A stretch of DNA of 64,000 nt from JAKVAV01 sp964651785 (GCA_964651785.1 CAZYWJ010000004.1:1-64000); one strand, 5' to 3'. Counted from the stretch's first letter, positions 8,003 to 16,421 are shown. Notes: generated from the sequence alone by a model not told the origin. A program made the numbers and translations.

Positions 8003-8506
8003 ATGAAACTTAACAATATCATTAAATCGCTTTTTGTGGCTTCCATGGTATTTCTTGGAGCCTGTTCGAGCACCGAACAAGATTCTGACATGACATCTGA
8101 TTCTGAAGTGAACGTTACTTTCACTCAGGAATCCGGACCTTCGGAAAAATTTTTGGCAAATATTGCCATTGAGGGTATGGCCTGTGAAATGATGTGTGGC
8201 AATAAAATCGCCGGTGAGCTCAATGGCTTAGATGGAGTGAAAAAAACAGACATTGAATTTAAGGGAGAAGGTGAGGTTAATTATGCCGTGGTAGAGTTTG
8301 ATGCAAATACCGTAAGTGAGCAAGAGATGATAAAGACGGTGGAATCCATTGCAAACGGACATTACAAAGTAAATGCCGTAGAAGTAAAACACGTGGTGGC
8401 GGAAACCCAAGCCTTAGAAGAGGATGAAGAAAAAGTTAGTTCTTACTCTCCCCGGTTACGCTACAGATTGCCAAATATTTTCACGGTCTTTTCACGGCTC
8501 TTTTAA
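8003..8506 (+). CDS. Heavy-metal-associated (HMA) domain lipoprotein
   Basis: 167 residues from the ATG at 8003. The signal MKLNNIIKSLFVASMVFLGAC ends in a lipobox with Cys21, followed by an acidic linker. Residues about 52-125 form an HMA ferredoxin-like fold in which the classical GMxCxxC loop is replaced by GMACEMMC (Cys61 and Cys65, three residues between), a variant common in Bacteroidota lipoproteins of this kind. It probably binds Cu(I) or another soft metal outside the cytoplasm. The C-terminal 25 residues are unusual: an acidic patch followed by a basic, aromatic tail. A terminator follows and the next gene is heme A synthase, so a link to copper supply for cytochrome oxidase is possible but unproven. 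Confidence 0.82.
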   Translation: MKLNNIIKSLFVASMVFLGACSSTEQDSDMTSDSEVNVTFTQESGPSEKFLANIAIEGMACEMMCGNKIAGELNGLDGVKKTDIEFKGEGEVNYAVVEFDANTVSEQEMIKTVESIANGHYKVNAVEVKHVVAETQALEEDEEKVSSYSPRLRYRLPNIFTVFSRLF

Positions 8507-8530
8507 ATTTAATCGATAAAAGCTTTAAAC

Positions 8531-8556
8531 AACCCCTCAAGTCGAGGGGTTTTTTG
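8531..8556 (+). terminator. Rho-independent terminator after the HMA lipoprotein
   Basis: An 8-bp stem AACCCCTC / GAGGGGTT at 8531-8551 with a 5-base loop, followed by T6, starts 25 bases past the stop codon. Heme A synthase must therefore have its own promoter in the short space before 8574, or depend on read-through. Confidence 0.85.
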
Positions 8557-8573
8557 ATTGGACCATTTCGAAC

Positions 8574-9617
8574 ATGCGGAAAACACTATATCGCCTCTCA
8601 ATTGTTTCTTTAGTCTGCACCATGCTGGTAATGCTGGCGGGTAGCATCGTGCGAATGACAGGCTCCGGCATGGGCTGCCCCGATTGGCCAAAATGCTTTG
8701 GCTATCTGATTCCTCCCACTGATATCGAGACCTTAACTTGGTCGCCCGATCGATCTTTTAGTGAAGGCAACATTATAATTGTAGATGAAACCCTCTTAGT
8801 TGCGAAGGATCATTTTACCTCAGGCGATGTATTTGATGCCTCGCAATGGGATGCATATACAAAGCACGATTATGCTCTCTTTAATCCGTTCCATACTTGG
8901 GTGGAATTTGTCAATCGATTGATTGGTGCATTCACCGGGTTGCCCGTCTTGGCTTTAGCTTTACTGTCACTTGGAATGATTAAGAAAGATTGGTTGGTTC
9001 CCTTATTTTCTTGGGTAGGACTTTTTTTATTGGGTTTTGAAGCTTGGTTAGGAAAAGTGGTGGTAGATGGAAATCTCGTTCCTCATCAAATTACATATCA
9101 CATGTTCGGAGCTCTCGGCCTTGTGGCGGTTTTTATTTTTTTGGTAGTCAGGTTAAAGTCTTTCGATTTCGGGTTTAGAATGAAAAGAAATCGAACTACG
9201 GTTCTCATTGGTATAATCGGACTGATTCTGTTGCTCGTTCAGATTTTTTTAGGAACCAATGTAAGAGAAGAAGTGGACGCGATAGGAAAGACGAGCCTTT
9301 TAGCAACTGAAGATTGGTTGGAAAAGCTATCGGTAATTTTCGAGTTTCACCGTACCTTTTCGTTGGTGGTTATCGGGATGATGGGGTGGTTTGCGATTCG
9401 GCTAATACAGGATCATGCCATTTCTTCAGGTCCTCGATTACTCTTAGCGCTATTGGTTGGCGAAGTTCTGGTCGGTATGGGATTAGCCTATTTTGAAATG
9501 CCTGCAGCGCTCCAGCCAATACATCTGATGTTTGCAGTTTTCGACTTTGCCTTAGCACTTTTTTTACTGCTTTATTACCGTCGCATAACGACTACTCGAC
9601 AGGTTTTACCGACTTAA
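8574..9617 (+). CDS. ctaA: Heme A synthase (COX15/CtaA family)
   Basis: Converts heme O to heme A in the inner membrane for aa3-type cytochrome oxidase. It has 347 residues and about eight helices. Family marks include GSGMGCPDWPKCFG at 30-43, with the Cys pair of the first external loop, and four helix histidines in EFVNR (its partner H is just upstream in FHTW), HQITYHMFG, EFHRTFS and QPIHLMFA. The loop between helices 1 and 2 (about 45-110) is long, as in the Bacteroidota and alphaproteobacterial COX15 type. It ends one base before the convergent gldD stop. Confidence 0.95.
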   Translation: MRKTLYRLSIVSLVCTMLVMLAGSIVRMTGSGMGCPDWPKCFGYLIPPTDIETLTWSPDRSFSEGNIIIVDETLLVAKDHFTSGDVFDASQWDAYTKHDYALFNPFHTWVEFVNRLIGAFTGLPVLALALLSLGMIKKDWLVPLFSWVGLFLLGFEAWLGKVVVDGNLVPHQITYHMFGALGLVAVFIFLVVRLKSFDFGFRMKRNRTTVLIGIIGLILLLVQIFLGTNVREEVDAIGKTSLLATEDWLEKLSVIFEFHRTFSLVVIGMMGWFAIRLIQDHAISSGPRLLLALLVGEVLVGMGLAYFEMPAALQPIHLMFAVFDFALALFLLLYYRRITTTRQVLPT

Positions 9618-10190
9618 TTAATCGGTCCACTCAAGTTCCCTTACCATTTTATCAAGATCCTCTTGGATATAGTTCAGCACGGGATCAATCGAGTCAGGAT
9701 TGGGGCGAGCATTAAAATAGAGCGATCCTCTTAAAAAGTGATCAGTGCTATCGGTCAGATAAATTTGAAGGGGTGAAGCTACTGCCCCGCCGAGATCGTA
9801 CATTAACCCGTAAACCGAACGAGAGGTATCCGAGATGGCTACTTCTCTTATTCGATTTGCTTTAATCTGATGCTCGTAAGTGAGCATTCGTGATTCTTCG
9901 ATCAGCTCTCGCAGGTTTCCGTCCACTTCTTTGTAAGTGAAATATACTTTTGCATCGAATGAGGGATAGCTCAAATTAAACCAACATATCGGATCTTGAG
10001 GCGAAGAAGTGTATTCCAGTCTTCCGTATTTCGAAATGGGAAACTTAAAAGGGCAGTATTCCGGGTTCTTCATACGGTAACTTGATTCGGGTAAGTCTAT
10101 TCTAAAATATCCCACCGGTTTCGGAATGGGCGTATCCTCCGTACAAGACCAGAGTAAGACTGAAAAAAGCAGGATTAAAATTGCTCTCAA
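9618..10190 (-). CDS. gldD: Gliding motility lipoprotein GldD
   Basis: 190 residues with lipobox SVLLWSC (Cys16), then the family start PKPVGYFRIDLPE at about 24-36 and CPFKFPISKYG at 46-56. GldD is needed for gliding and T9SS function in Flavobacterium johnsoniae, and its precise role is not known. The start overlaps the gldE stop by four bases. The order mutY-ssb-gldE-gldD is a recurrent flavobacterial block, which supports the assignment. Confidence 0.95.
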   Translation of the reverse strand: MRAILILLFSVLLWSCTEDTPIPKPVGYFRIDLPESSYRMKNPEYCPFKFPISKYGRLEYTSSPQDPICWFNLSYPSFDAKVYFTYKEVDGNLRELIEESRMLTYEHQIKANRIREVAISDTSRSVYGLMYDLGGAVASPLQIYLTDSTDHFLRGSLYFNARPNPDSIDPVLNYIQEDLDKMVRELEWTD

Positions 10191-11533
10191 GACTTATCAG
10201 ATTTTTGCTCTTCCCGTTCGGTAACGGTTAGCTTCACACGCTTAACCCGTCGCTTATCAGCGGCCTCAATGGTCAGGATATAGTTTTCAAACTTTACCTT
10301 TTCGTTCTTTAGCGGGATCTTACCGACTTGTTCCAGGATAAATCCCGCCAAGGTATCTGATTCGCCTTTAGCGTCCTCCCAATTCTCTCCATCTAAATCA
10401 AGAATTTTGTATAGATCGACTAAGGGTGTTTTGCCTTCAAAAACGTAATTGTTTTCGTCCAGCTTTGAATAGAAAATCTTCTCGTCATCAAATTCATCAG
10501 TTATATCACCTACGATTTCTTCCAGAATATCTTCTAAGGTTACTATGCCTGAGGTTCCTCCGTACTCGTCAACCACAATAGCCATGTGAACCTTCTTTTC
10601 CTGAAATTCCTTCATCAAATCGTCCAACTTTTTGTTTTCAGGTACGAAGTAAGGCGGTCGAACCAGCGGAAGCCATTGCAGGTTTTGAGCATCGGCATGT
10701 GGTAAAAGGTCCTTTAAATATAAAATGCCTTTTACCTGATCCAGGGAATCCTCATAAATCGGTACCCGAGAAAAGCCCTGATGTAGTAGCTCTGCTAAAA
10801 GTTCAGCGAAAGGGGTTCGTTGTTCAAATGCAACCACCTCGGTTCTAGGTGTCATAATTTGCTTTACGTCCGTACCGCCAAAACGCACGATTCCCCGAAG
10901 GATTTTTTCTTCATCGGGAGTGGTTTCCTCATCTTTTGTTAGTTCCAACGCGTGCTCCAATTCATCTACCGAATAATCCGTCCCCCTCTTTTTTACTTTT
11001 TTATTAATCAAATTGGTACTGGTAATTAAAATGGTGCTCAGTGGATAAAATACTTTACCTAAGAACTCCAACGGCAGCGACATAAACTTGCACAGCGGAA
11101 GCGCATTCGCCGTAGCATAAACCTTAGGAATTACTTCTCCGAAAAGGAGAAGCAGAAAGGTAATTCCACCAACTTGAATGGCGATGGCTACCCAAGCGGC
11201 ATAATCCTCAAAATTGAATGTTTCAGAAACAATGAAGGTTGAGACAATAACGATTCCGATGTTGACGAAATTATTAGTGATTAAGATGGTGGCCAAAAGT
11301 CTTTGTGGATTGTCCAACAGAGCCAGAATTCTGTCGGAAGCATTGGACTTTTGAGTTTCCAATTCACTTCGCTGATTAGGTCCCAATGAAAAAAAGGCAA
11401 CTTCAGAACCTGAAATAAGGGCCGAGCAAGCAATAAGCAATAAGGTTACTGCTATGGCTAGCCATACTTCGGGTGAGACGGGATTAAAAAGTGCCAGAAT
11501 CGAACTGAGGGGGTCTATATCGGGAGGTTCCAA
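10187..11533 (-). CDS. gldE: Gliding motility-associated protein GldE (CNNM/CBS/CorC)
   Basis: 448 residues with the HlyC/CorC architecture: a CNNM membrane domain at about 20-195 (three to four helices and SGSEVAFFSL), two CBS domains at about 210-335, and a CorC_HlyC FAD-like domain at about 350-440. The segment VVDEYGGTSGIVTLEDILEE is the second CBS core. The only in-frame start is TTG at 11533, because a stop lies just upstream. In F. johnsoniae gldE supports gldD function. Biochemically the family is linked to Mg2+/Co2+ efflux, so an ion role is likely but unshown here. Confidence 0.93.
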   Translation of the reverse strand: MEPPDIDPLSSILALFNPVSPEVWLAIAVTLLLIACSALISGSEVAFFSLGPNQRSELETQKSNASDRILALLDNPQRLLATILITNNFVNIGIVIVSTFIVSETFNFEDYAAWVAIAIQVGGITFLLLLFGEVIPKVYATANALPLCKFMSLPLEFLGKVFYPLSTILITSTNLINKKVKKRGTDYSVDELEHALELTKDEETTPDEEKILRGIVRFGGTDVKQIMTPRTEVVAFEQRTPFAELLAELLHQGFSRVPIYEDSLDQVKGILYLKDLLPHADAQNLQWLPLVRPPYFVPENKKLDDLMKEFQEKKVHMAIVVDEYGGTSGIVTLEDILEEIVGDITDEFDDEKIFYSKLDENNYVFEGKTPLVDLYKILDLDGENWEDAKGESDTLAGFILEQVGKIPLKNEKVKFENYILTIEAADKRRVKRVKLTVTEREEQKSDKS

Positions 11534-11560
11534 TAAACTGATTTTTCAGCTACAAGATAA

Positions 11561-11998
11561 TTAAAATGGTAAGTCATCAGATTCATCATCGGATGATGAG
11601 GAATTTGATGCTTGTTTTTGTTGACTGGAATTCGAAGCTGATTGAGATGAAGAATCATTAGAATCAGGCCTTCCGCCAATGAGTTGGAGTCGTTCTCCGA
11701 CAATTTCGGTAGCATAGCGATCATTTCCTTCCGGATCTTTCCACGAGCGCGTCTGTAGTTTTCCTTCGATGTACACTTGTCTTCCTTTCGCCAAATACTT
11801 TTCAGCGATATCAGCCAACTGACGCCATACGGTCACGGTGTGCCATTCGGTGTTCTCTACGCGCTGTCCTTCTCGATTGGTGTATGATTCGGATGTGGCA
11901 ATTCTCAGTCGGGCCAGTTTCGCTCCGCTTTCGAGAGTTCGTACCTCGGGGTCCATTCCCAAGTTTCCTAAAATGATAACTTTATTTACGCCTGCCAT
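11561..11998 (-). CDS. ssb: Single-stranded DNA-binding protein
   Basis: 145 residues. The N-terminal OB fold (about 1-105) starts with NKVIILGNLGMDPEVR and contains NTEWHTVTVWRQLADIAEKYL. A Ser/Gln/Asn-rich flexible linker follows, and the protein ends in DDESDDLPF, the acidic tip that recruits repair and replication partners. It lies between mutY and gldE and is probably cotranscribed with them. Confidence 0.97.
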   Translation of the reverse strand: MAGVNKVIILGNLGMDPEVRTLESGAKLARLRIATSESYTNREGQRVENTEWHTVTVWRQLADIAEKYLAKGRQVYIEGKLQTRSWKDPEGNDRYATEIVGERLQLIGGRPDSNDSSSQSASNSSQQKQASNSSSSDDESDDLPF

Positions 11999-12039
11999 AA
12001 TTCAAATTGTCTGTACAAATATAAAGGAATTGATGTGGC

Positions 12040-13092
12040 TCATACCATGCCCGTATCTTCTAAATATCGGTGGATAAGTCGTGGAACTGCGTACTTTTCG
12101 ATGTCTTCCTTAGCAATCAGTTGATAATTGCCTGCGGGTTCGAGCGTTCCCGAGACTTCCACTTTCCAAAATCGGGCTTCAATTTTTCGGTGACTCAGAA
12201 GGTGTGTATAGGTCTTTTCCGGTGCGGCCCCGACCGATTGAATTTTGGTCTCAGGAAAAGTTTCCGTCACATAATTGCTCAGCGTTTCGCATTGTGCATC
12301 CTCCTGATCTTCAAGTGATGCGAAATCATACAAACCTTGCCAAATATCTTTTGCTCCTCGCTTTCGCAAAACGATCTCATTTCCTCTTTCAATCACGGCA
12401 TAATCTATCCTTCTCAGTTTTTGCTTTGTCTTTTTTAGTTTGACGGGACGTGATTCGATCGATTTTCTGTGAAATGCTAAACATGCAGATTGAACGGGGC
12501 ATTTTATACAAGAAGGTTTTTTTGGAGTGCATACCAAAGCTCCCAATTCCATGATTGCTTGATTGTATAAATCGGGTCGCTCAGCGCTAATTGTTTCATC
12601 TGCAATTGCTTGAAACAGCTTTTTCCCTTCGGAAGAATTAATGGGTGTTTCTATATCAAAGAGTCGGGAGAGTACCCGATATACGTTGCCGTCTACTACG
12701 GCTCTTTTTTCGCGAAAGGCAAAGGCTGCAATTGCAGCCGCTGTATAAGGACCAATTCCTTTTAGCTTTATAATAGTGTCATACCTATCGGGAAAAATGC
12801 CATTCAGCTCATGAAAAATATATTTTGCGGTACTGTGCAGGTTTCTCGCCCGAGAATAATAACCCAATCCTTGCCAATTTTTCAAAATTTCATCCTCATC
12901 AGCCCGGGCTAAGAATCCAATGGAAGGATATTCGGTTGCAAACTTTATGTAGTACTCCAGCCCTTGATCGACGCGGGTTTGCTGTAGGATGATTTCGGAA
13001 AGCCAAATTTTATACGGATCAGTAGTGTTTCGCCACGGCAAGTCTCGTTTTTCTTTCAAATACCACGAAATCAACTGCTCATCTATATCCAT
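12040..13092 (-). CDS. mutY: A/G-specific adenine DNA glycosylase
   Basis: Removes adenine mispaired with 8-oxoguanine. 350 residues. The helix-hairpin-helix is LKGIGPYTAAA at 110-120; the catalytic pair is Glu33 (LSEIILQQTRV) and Asp134 (VVDGNVYRV). The [4Fe-4S] cluster cysteines are Cys188, Cys195, Cys198 and Cys204 with the usual 6-2-5 spacing. The C-terminal NUDIX-like domain (about 230-345) recognises 8-oxoG. All expected residues are present. Divergent from the HU gene, with overlapping promoters. Confidence 0.96.
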   Translation of the reverse strand: MDIDEQLISWYLKEKRDLPWRNTTDPYKIWLSEIILQQTRVDQGLEYYIKFATEYPSIGFLARADEDEILKNWQGLGYYSRARNLHSTAKYIFHELNGIFPDRYDTIIKLKGIGPYTAAAIAAFAFREKRAVVDGNVYRVLSRLFDIETPINSSEGKKLFQAIADETISAERPDLYNQAIMELGALVCTPKKPSCIKCPVQSACLAFHRKSIESRPVKLKKTKQKLRRIDYAVIERGNEIVLRKRGAKDIWQGLYDFASLEDQEDAQCETLSNYVTETFPETKIQSVGAAPEKTYTHLLSHRKIEARFWKVEVSGTLEPAGNYQLIAKEDIEKYAVPRLIHRYLEDTGMV

Positions 13093-13126
13093 CGGGTGAT
13101 AACTTAGGACTCATAGGGTTAAAAAG

Positions 13127-13155
13127 CGAATTTAGCGAAAACACCTTTTGTACAA
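13127..13155 (-). promoter_or_regulatory. Predicted mutY promoter
   Basis: On the minus strand TTG (13155-13153), 18-base spacer, TAAATTCG (13134-13127), one mismatch from TAnnTTTG. It would give a leader of about 30 bases. Its -33 element lies 2 bases from that of the opposing HU promoter. Confidence 0.5.
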
Positions 13156-13176
13156 CGCTTTAATCAGGTATCTTTG
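13148..13176 (+). promoter_or_regulatory. Promoter for the HU gene
   Basis: TTG (13148-13150), 18-base spacer, TATCTTTG (13169-13176), an exact TAnnTTTG element, about 45 bases before the HU ATG. Confidence 0.7.
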
Positions 13177-13221
13177 CGCTGAAATCAGAAATAAGTAATC
13201 ACACGTTTAAGTAATTAACAC

Positions 13222-13512
13222 ATGACTAAAGCAGACGTTGTTGCAGAAATAGCAGAACAAACAGGTCTTGAAAAGGTGGCCGTACAGACTACCGTTGAAG
13301 CCTTTATGACCTCAGTAAAAAAATCTTTGACAGACGGTGAGAATGTCTACCTGAGAGGTTTCGGAAGTTTTATCGTTAAAGAACGCGCCGAGAAAATCGG
13401 ACGTAATATTTCAGCAGAGGAGCCGATTGTAATCCCTGCTCACAATATTCCTGCCTTCAAGCCTTCTAAATCTTTTGTAGAAAAAGTTAAGAAGAACGTT
13501 AAAGTAAAATAA
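13222..13512 (+). CDS. hup: HU-family DNA-binding protein
   Basis: 96 residues: MTKADVVAEIAEQTGL opens the helical dimer domain, and FGSFIVKERAEKIGRNI followed by VIPAHNIPAFKPSKSF forms the DNA-grasping arm with its proline. This is a histone-like protein that bends and compacts DNA. It leads a plus-strand run with a TPR membrane protein, the COX24-like small protein and RNase G. Confidence 0.95.
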   Translation: MTKADVVAEIAEQTGLEKVAVQTTVEAFMTSVKKSLTDGENVYLRGFGSFIVKERAEKIGRNISAEEPIVIPAHNIPAFKPSKSFVEKVKKNVKVK

Positions 13513-13520
13513 GCAACGGG

Positions 13521-14015
13521 ATGTCGAGACACCGTATAGTTCAAATAGCATTGATATGCGGTGCTCTTCTTCTTTTAATAGGGTTGATCTTTGCGCCTCG
13601 CTTGCCGAAAGAAAAGCGAATCGCCGAGACCAACCCTATTTCTTTTGAAATAAATCAGGCGGTAGATATGGTCCAAAACGGGGAAAACCCCATGGAAGGG
13701 ATCATGAAATTAAGAGCCATTCTCGAAGAAGATTCTACACAAGTAGATGTTCATTGGCATCTTGCACAATTTTCCATAACTTCGCGCCAAATTTCAAATG
13801 CAGAAGAGCGATTTGAAAAAGTGATTCAGTACGACACCGACGTCAAATATCCCACGGCTTATTTCTGGCTTGCACAGACGAAAGTTCAGTTGGGTAAAGA
13901 GGCCGAGGCTATTCCGTTACTCGAAGAATACCTTAATTATGAGCAGGATACTGTCGTAATTGGTGGGGTGGAAAGAATGCTGAATCAGTTAAAAGAAGAA
14001 AATAACTTTAAATAA
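13521..14015 (+). CDS. Membrane-anchored TPR protein
   Basis: 164 residues. One N-terminal helix (about 6-26) anchors it, and after FAPRLPKEKR come two to three TPR units (about 70-155; WHLAQFS and YFWLAQTKVQLG are typical helix A segments). It lies 8 bases after HU and 6 bases before the COX24-like gene. The function is unknown; this placement next to HU and RNase G seems to recur in Bacteroidota, as far as I recall. Confidence 0.8.
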   Translation: MSRHRIVQIALICGALLLLIGLIFAPRLPKEKRIAETNPISFEINQAVDMVQNGENPMEGIMKLRAILEEDSTQVDVHWHLAQFSITSRQISNAEERFEKVIQYDTDVKYPTAYFWLAQTKVQLGKEAEAIPLLEEYLNYEQDTVVIGGVERMLNQLKEENNFK

Positions 14016-14021
14016 ACTTTT

Positions 14022-14111
14022 ATGCCAAGCGGTAAAAAACGCAAACGCCACAAGATGGCTACGCACAAGCGCAAGAAGCGTCTCCGAAAGAATCGTCACA
14101 AGAAGAAGTAA
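14022..14111 (+). CDS. Small basic COX24/AURKAIP1 (mS38)-like protein
   Basis: A 29-residue gene, MPSGKKRKRHKMATHKRKKR and then LRKNRHKKK, starting 6 bases after the TPR gene. 19 of 29 residues are Lys, Arg or His. The pattern KRK-H-K-ATHKRKKRL-KNRHKKK is that of the bacterial relatives of AURKAIP1/COX24, whose mitochondrial form is small-subunit ribosomal protein mS38. It is therefore probably a ribosome-associated protein. The length and composition match Bacteroidota members; it is easily missed by gene callers. Confidence 0.85.
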   Translation: MPSGKKRKRHKMATHKRKKRLRKNRHKKK

Positions 14112-14132
14112 TTCTTCTTTATTGATATAGCG

Positions 14133-14152
14133 CGGGCTTAATGCCCGTTTTT
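14133..14152 (+). terminator. Short terminator-like hairpin before RNase G
   Basis: CGGGC-TTAAT-GCCCG followed by T5. The 5-bp stem is short but GC-only. It lies between the COX24-like gene and rng, so it could end the HU operon or act as an attenuator in the rng leader. Confidence 0.6.
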
Positions 14153-14174
14153 CGGCACATAATTTTTGGAACTC

Positions 14175-15722
14175 GTGAATCTTGAGCTAGTAGTAAATGC
14201 CAAGGGAAACGAAGTTGATATTGCCTTTCTCAAAGACAATGTTTTAACAGAACTGCACAAAGAGAAAGGAAATCAAGATTTTGCAGTAGGCGATATCTAC
14301 CTGGGAAAGGTACATCGCGTTATTCCTAGCCTCAATGCGGCATTCGTGGATGTAGGTTATGAAAAAGATGCATTTCTGCACTACTTGGATCTTGGTCCTC
14401 AGTTTAAATCGCTTCATAAATTAGTGAAGCGCACGCTGTCACAGAAATCCGTTCCTGCCTCTCTTCAAGATTTCCCTTTGGAAGAGGACATTGACAAGAA
14501 TGGCAAGATCAACGACGTCGTTTCCGGCAGTCAAAATATTTTAGTACAGGTCGCCAAAGAACCCATTTCATCTAAAGGGCCCAGGCTGACCTCTGAAATC
14601 ACCCTTGCGGGACGATTCGTCGTGCTCGTACCTTTTAGTGATAAAATTTCTCTTTCTCAACGCATTAGAAATAAGGAAGAGCGTACTCGTTTGCGCCGAT
14701 TGCTGCAGAGCATCAAGCCTAAAAACTTTGGCGTTATTGTGCGCACCGTAGCTGAAAATAAGAAAGTTGCAGAACTTGATGCCGATTTGAAGGATCTCTA
14801 TGCTCGTTGGGAAAAAATTCATGAAAACCTAAAGAATGCCAAGCCGCCTAAACGAGTTTTAGGTGAGCTCAACAGAACATCCACCGTACTTCGAGATTTA
14901 CTCAGTGCCAATTTCTCTAAAATTCATATCAATGATAATGAGCTCGGCGAGGAGGTAAAAGAATACTTGCGGAAGATTGCCCCCAAACAAGAAAAGATTG
15001 TGAAGATTCACGATGGAGCAGATGTTTTTGAAAAATTCGGTGTAAATCGTCAAATTAAGTCAGCGTTCGGGCGTCAGGTCAATCTGAAGAGCGGAGCATA
15101 TTTGATCATCGAGCACACCGAGGCGATGCACGTCATTGATGTCAATAGTGGCAGTCGGAAGGCGGGAGAAAAAGGGCAGGCACAAAATGCCTTGGAAACC
15201 AATTTGGAATGTGCGGAAGAAATCGCGAGAGTTTTGCGCTTACGTGATATGGGCGGTATCATAGCTATCGATTTTATAGATATGCCCGACAGGTCGCATC
15301 AAAAACAGCTATTCGAAAAATTGAAGAGCTGTTTGAAAGATGATAAGGCCAAGCACAATGTTTTGCCGCCAAGCCGATTTGGTGTGGTGGAAATTACGCG
15401 GCAGCGAGTACGGGAAGTTACTGATATTTCGACGGAAGAAAATTGTCCTTGTTGCAATGGTTCCGGCAAGGTGCAAGCCTCGGTACTGATAACCGACCAA
15501 ATCGAAAATAATTTGCGCTATCTGGCAGAAGAGCTAAAGCTTAAGAAAATTGTGCTCAAAGTTCATCCGTTTCTTTCTGCTTTCTTGACCAAGGGGCTCA
15601 TTTCGATGCGCAGAAAGTGGGGAATGAAATACAAGTTGAATATCAGAGTGGTTCCCGATTCGGATTACCCGTTCCTTCAGTACAAATTTTTTAATATGAA
15701 AGGCGAGCCGGTAGACGATTAG
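14175..15722 (+). CDS. rng: Ribonuclease G (Rne/Rng family)
   Basis: An endoribonuclease that trims rRNA and degrades mRNA. 515 residues from the GTG at 14175, chosen because MNLELVVNAKGNEVDIA matches family starts; a TTG at 14166 would add three residues. An S1 RNA-binding domain covers about 35-130 (VGDIYLGKV-HRVIPSLNAAFVDVG), then the 5'-sensor/RNase H-like region, and the catalytic Asp residues lie in HVIDVNSGS and IAIDFIDM. CPCCNGSGK at about residue 424 is the zinc-link CPxC. It lacks the long RNase E scaffold tail. The stop overlaps the convergent membrane protein gene by four bases. Confidence 0.95.
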   Translation: MNLELVVNAKGNEVDIAFLKDNVLTELHKEKGNQDFAVGDIYLGKVHRVIPSLNAAFVDVGYEKDAFLHYLDLGPQFKSLHKLVKRTLSQKSVPASLQDFPLEEDIDKNGKINDVVSGSQNILVQVAKEPISSKGPRLTSEITLAGRFVVLVPFSDKISLSQRIRNKEERTRLRRLLQSIKPKNFGVIVRTVAENKKVAELDADLKDLYARWEKIHENLKNAKPPKRVLGELNRTSTVLRDLLSANFSKIHINDNELGEEVKEYLRKIAPKQEKIVKIHDGADVFEKFGVNRQIKSAFGRQVNLKSGAYLIIEHTEAMHVIDVNSGSRKAGEKGQAQNALETNLECAEEIARVLRLRDMGGIIAIDFIDMPDRSHQKQLFEKLKSCLKDDKAKHNVLPPSRFGVVEITRQRVREVTDISTEENCPCCNGSGKVQASVLITDQIENNLRYLAEELKLKKIVLKVHPFLSAFLTKGLISMRRKWGMKYKLNIRVVPDSDYPFLQYKFFNMKGEPVDD

Positions 15723-16402
15723 TAATCGTCTCCGACCAGATGATCTTCTATATCAGTTCTGCGGTCTCCTGAAAAGCCAACGATATCCTTGTACGCTGCA
15801 TAAAAGATGCAGTATGTTAAAGGAAACGTGATAAGCAAGCCGACTACAAGGCATATCAGCCCGAAGAGATTGAGAATTCCGATTAAAATCAGAAGTACAA
15901 AAAAGTAAAACCACTTTTTGTTCACGATTTTAACGCTGGTTTTAATTGATTCCCAAAAGTCAAGACCGGTGAAAATTATTAACGGAAATATTAAGGTGGT
16001 GCCAACTGCGAACCAAATTCCCGGCAATAGTAGCAGAACAAGCCCTATTACAACTAAAACACCTGATACGAAATTGGCCAGAAACAATTGAACGATATAA
16101 TCAAATCCCTTAAAAAAATCGCTAAAGTCTATTTTGCCGCCTTCGTCAATTTTCCTTGCGCCTAAGTAAAATCCGGCGGTGAAAACCGGGGTTAACAGAT
16201 AGCCTGCTATACCACTGACATATTCATTCGGGATGAGGTCTATAAGGAAAGAAATAAATCCTATCAGCAAGGTGTATAGGATGAAATGTCCGGGCTCTTT
16301 CCTGAATAGTGCCCAGCCATCTGAAAAGTATTTCTCCAATTCGAAAGAGTATCCGTTTTGAATCACTCGCTCGATTCGAGTTTTGTCATCGTGAATATGC
16401 AT
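15719..16402 (-). CDS. Integral membrane protein of unknown function
   Basis: 227 residues with about six hydrophobic segments between residues 38 and 210; Gly-rich, Phe-rich helices such as LLLLPGIWFAVGTTLIFPLIIF resemble the broad group of glycerophosphodiester phosphodiesterase membrane-domain and DUF975-type proteins. The termini are charged and soluble. It lies 19 bases downstream of the DUF58 gene on the same strand, so it may be the last gene of the MoxR cluster. No substrate or activity can be read from the sequence. Confidence 0.7.
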   Translation of the reverse strand: MHIHDDKTRIERVIQNGYSFELEKYFSDGWALFRKEPGHFILYTLLIGFISFLIDLIPNEYVSGIAGYLLTPVFTAGFYLGARKIDEGGKIDFSDFFKGFDYIVQLFLANFVSGVLVVIGLVLLLLPGIWFAVGTTLIFPLIIFTGLDFWESIKTSVKIVNKKWFYFFVLLILIGILNLFGLICLVVGLLITFPLTYCIFYAAYKDIVGFSGDRRTDIEDHLVGDDY

Positions 16403-16421
16403 GCGTCAATTTTGTTCCAAA

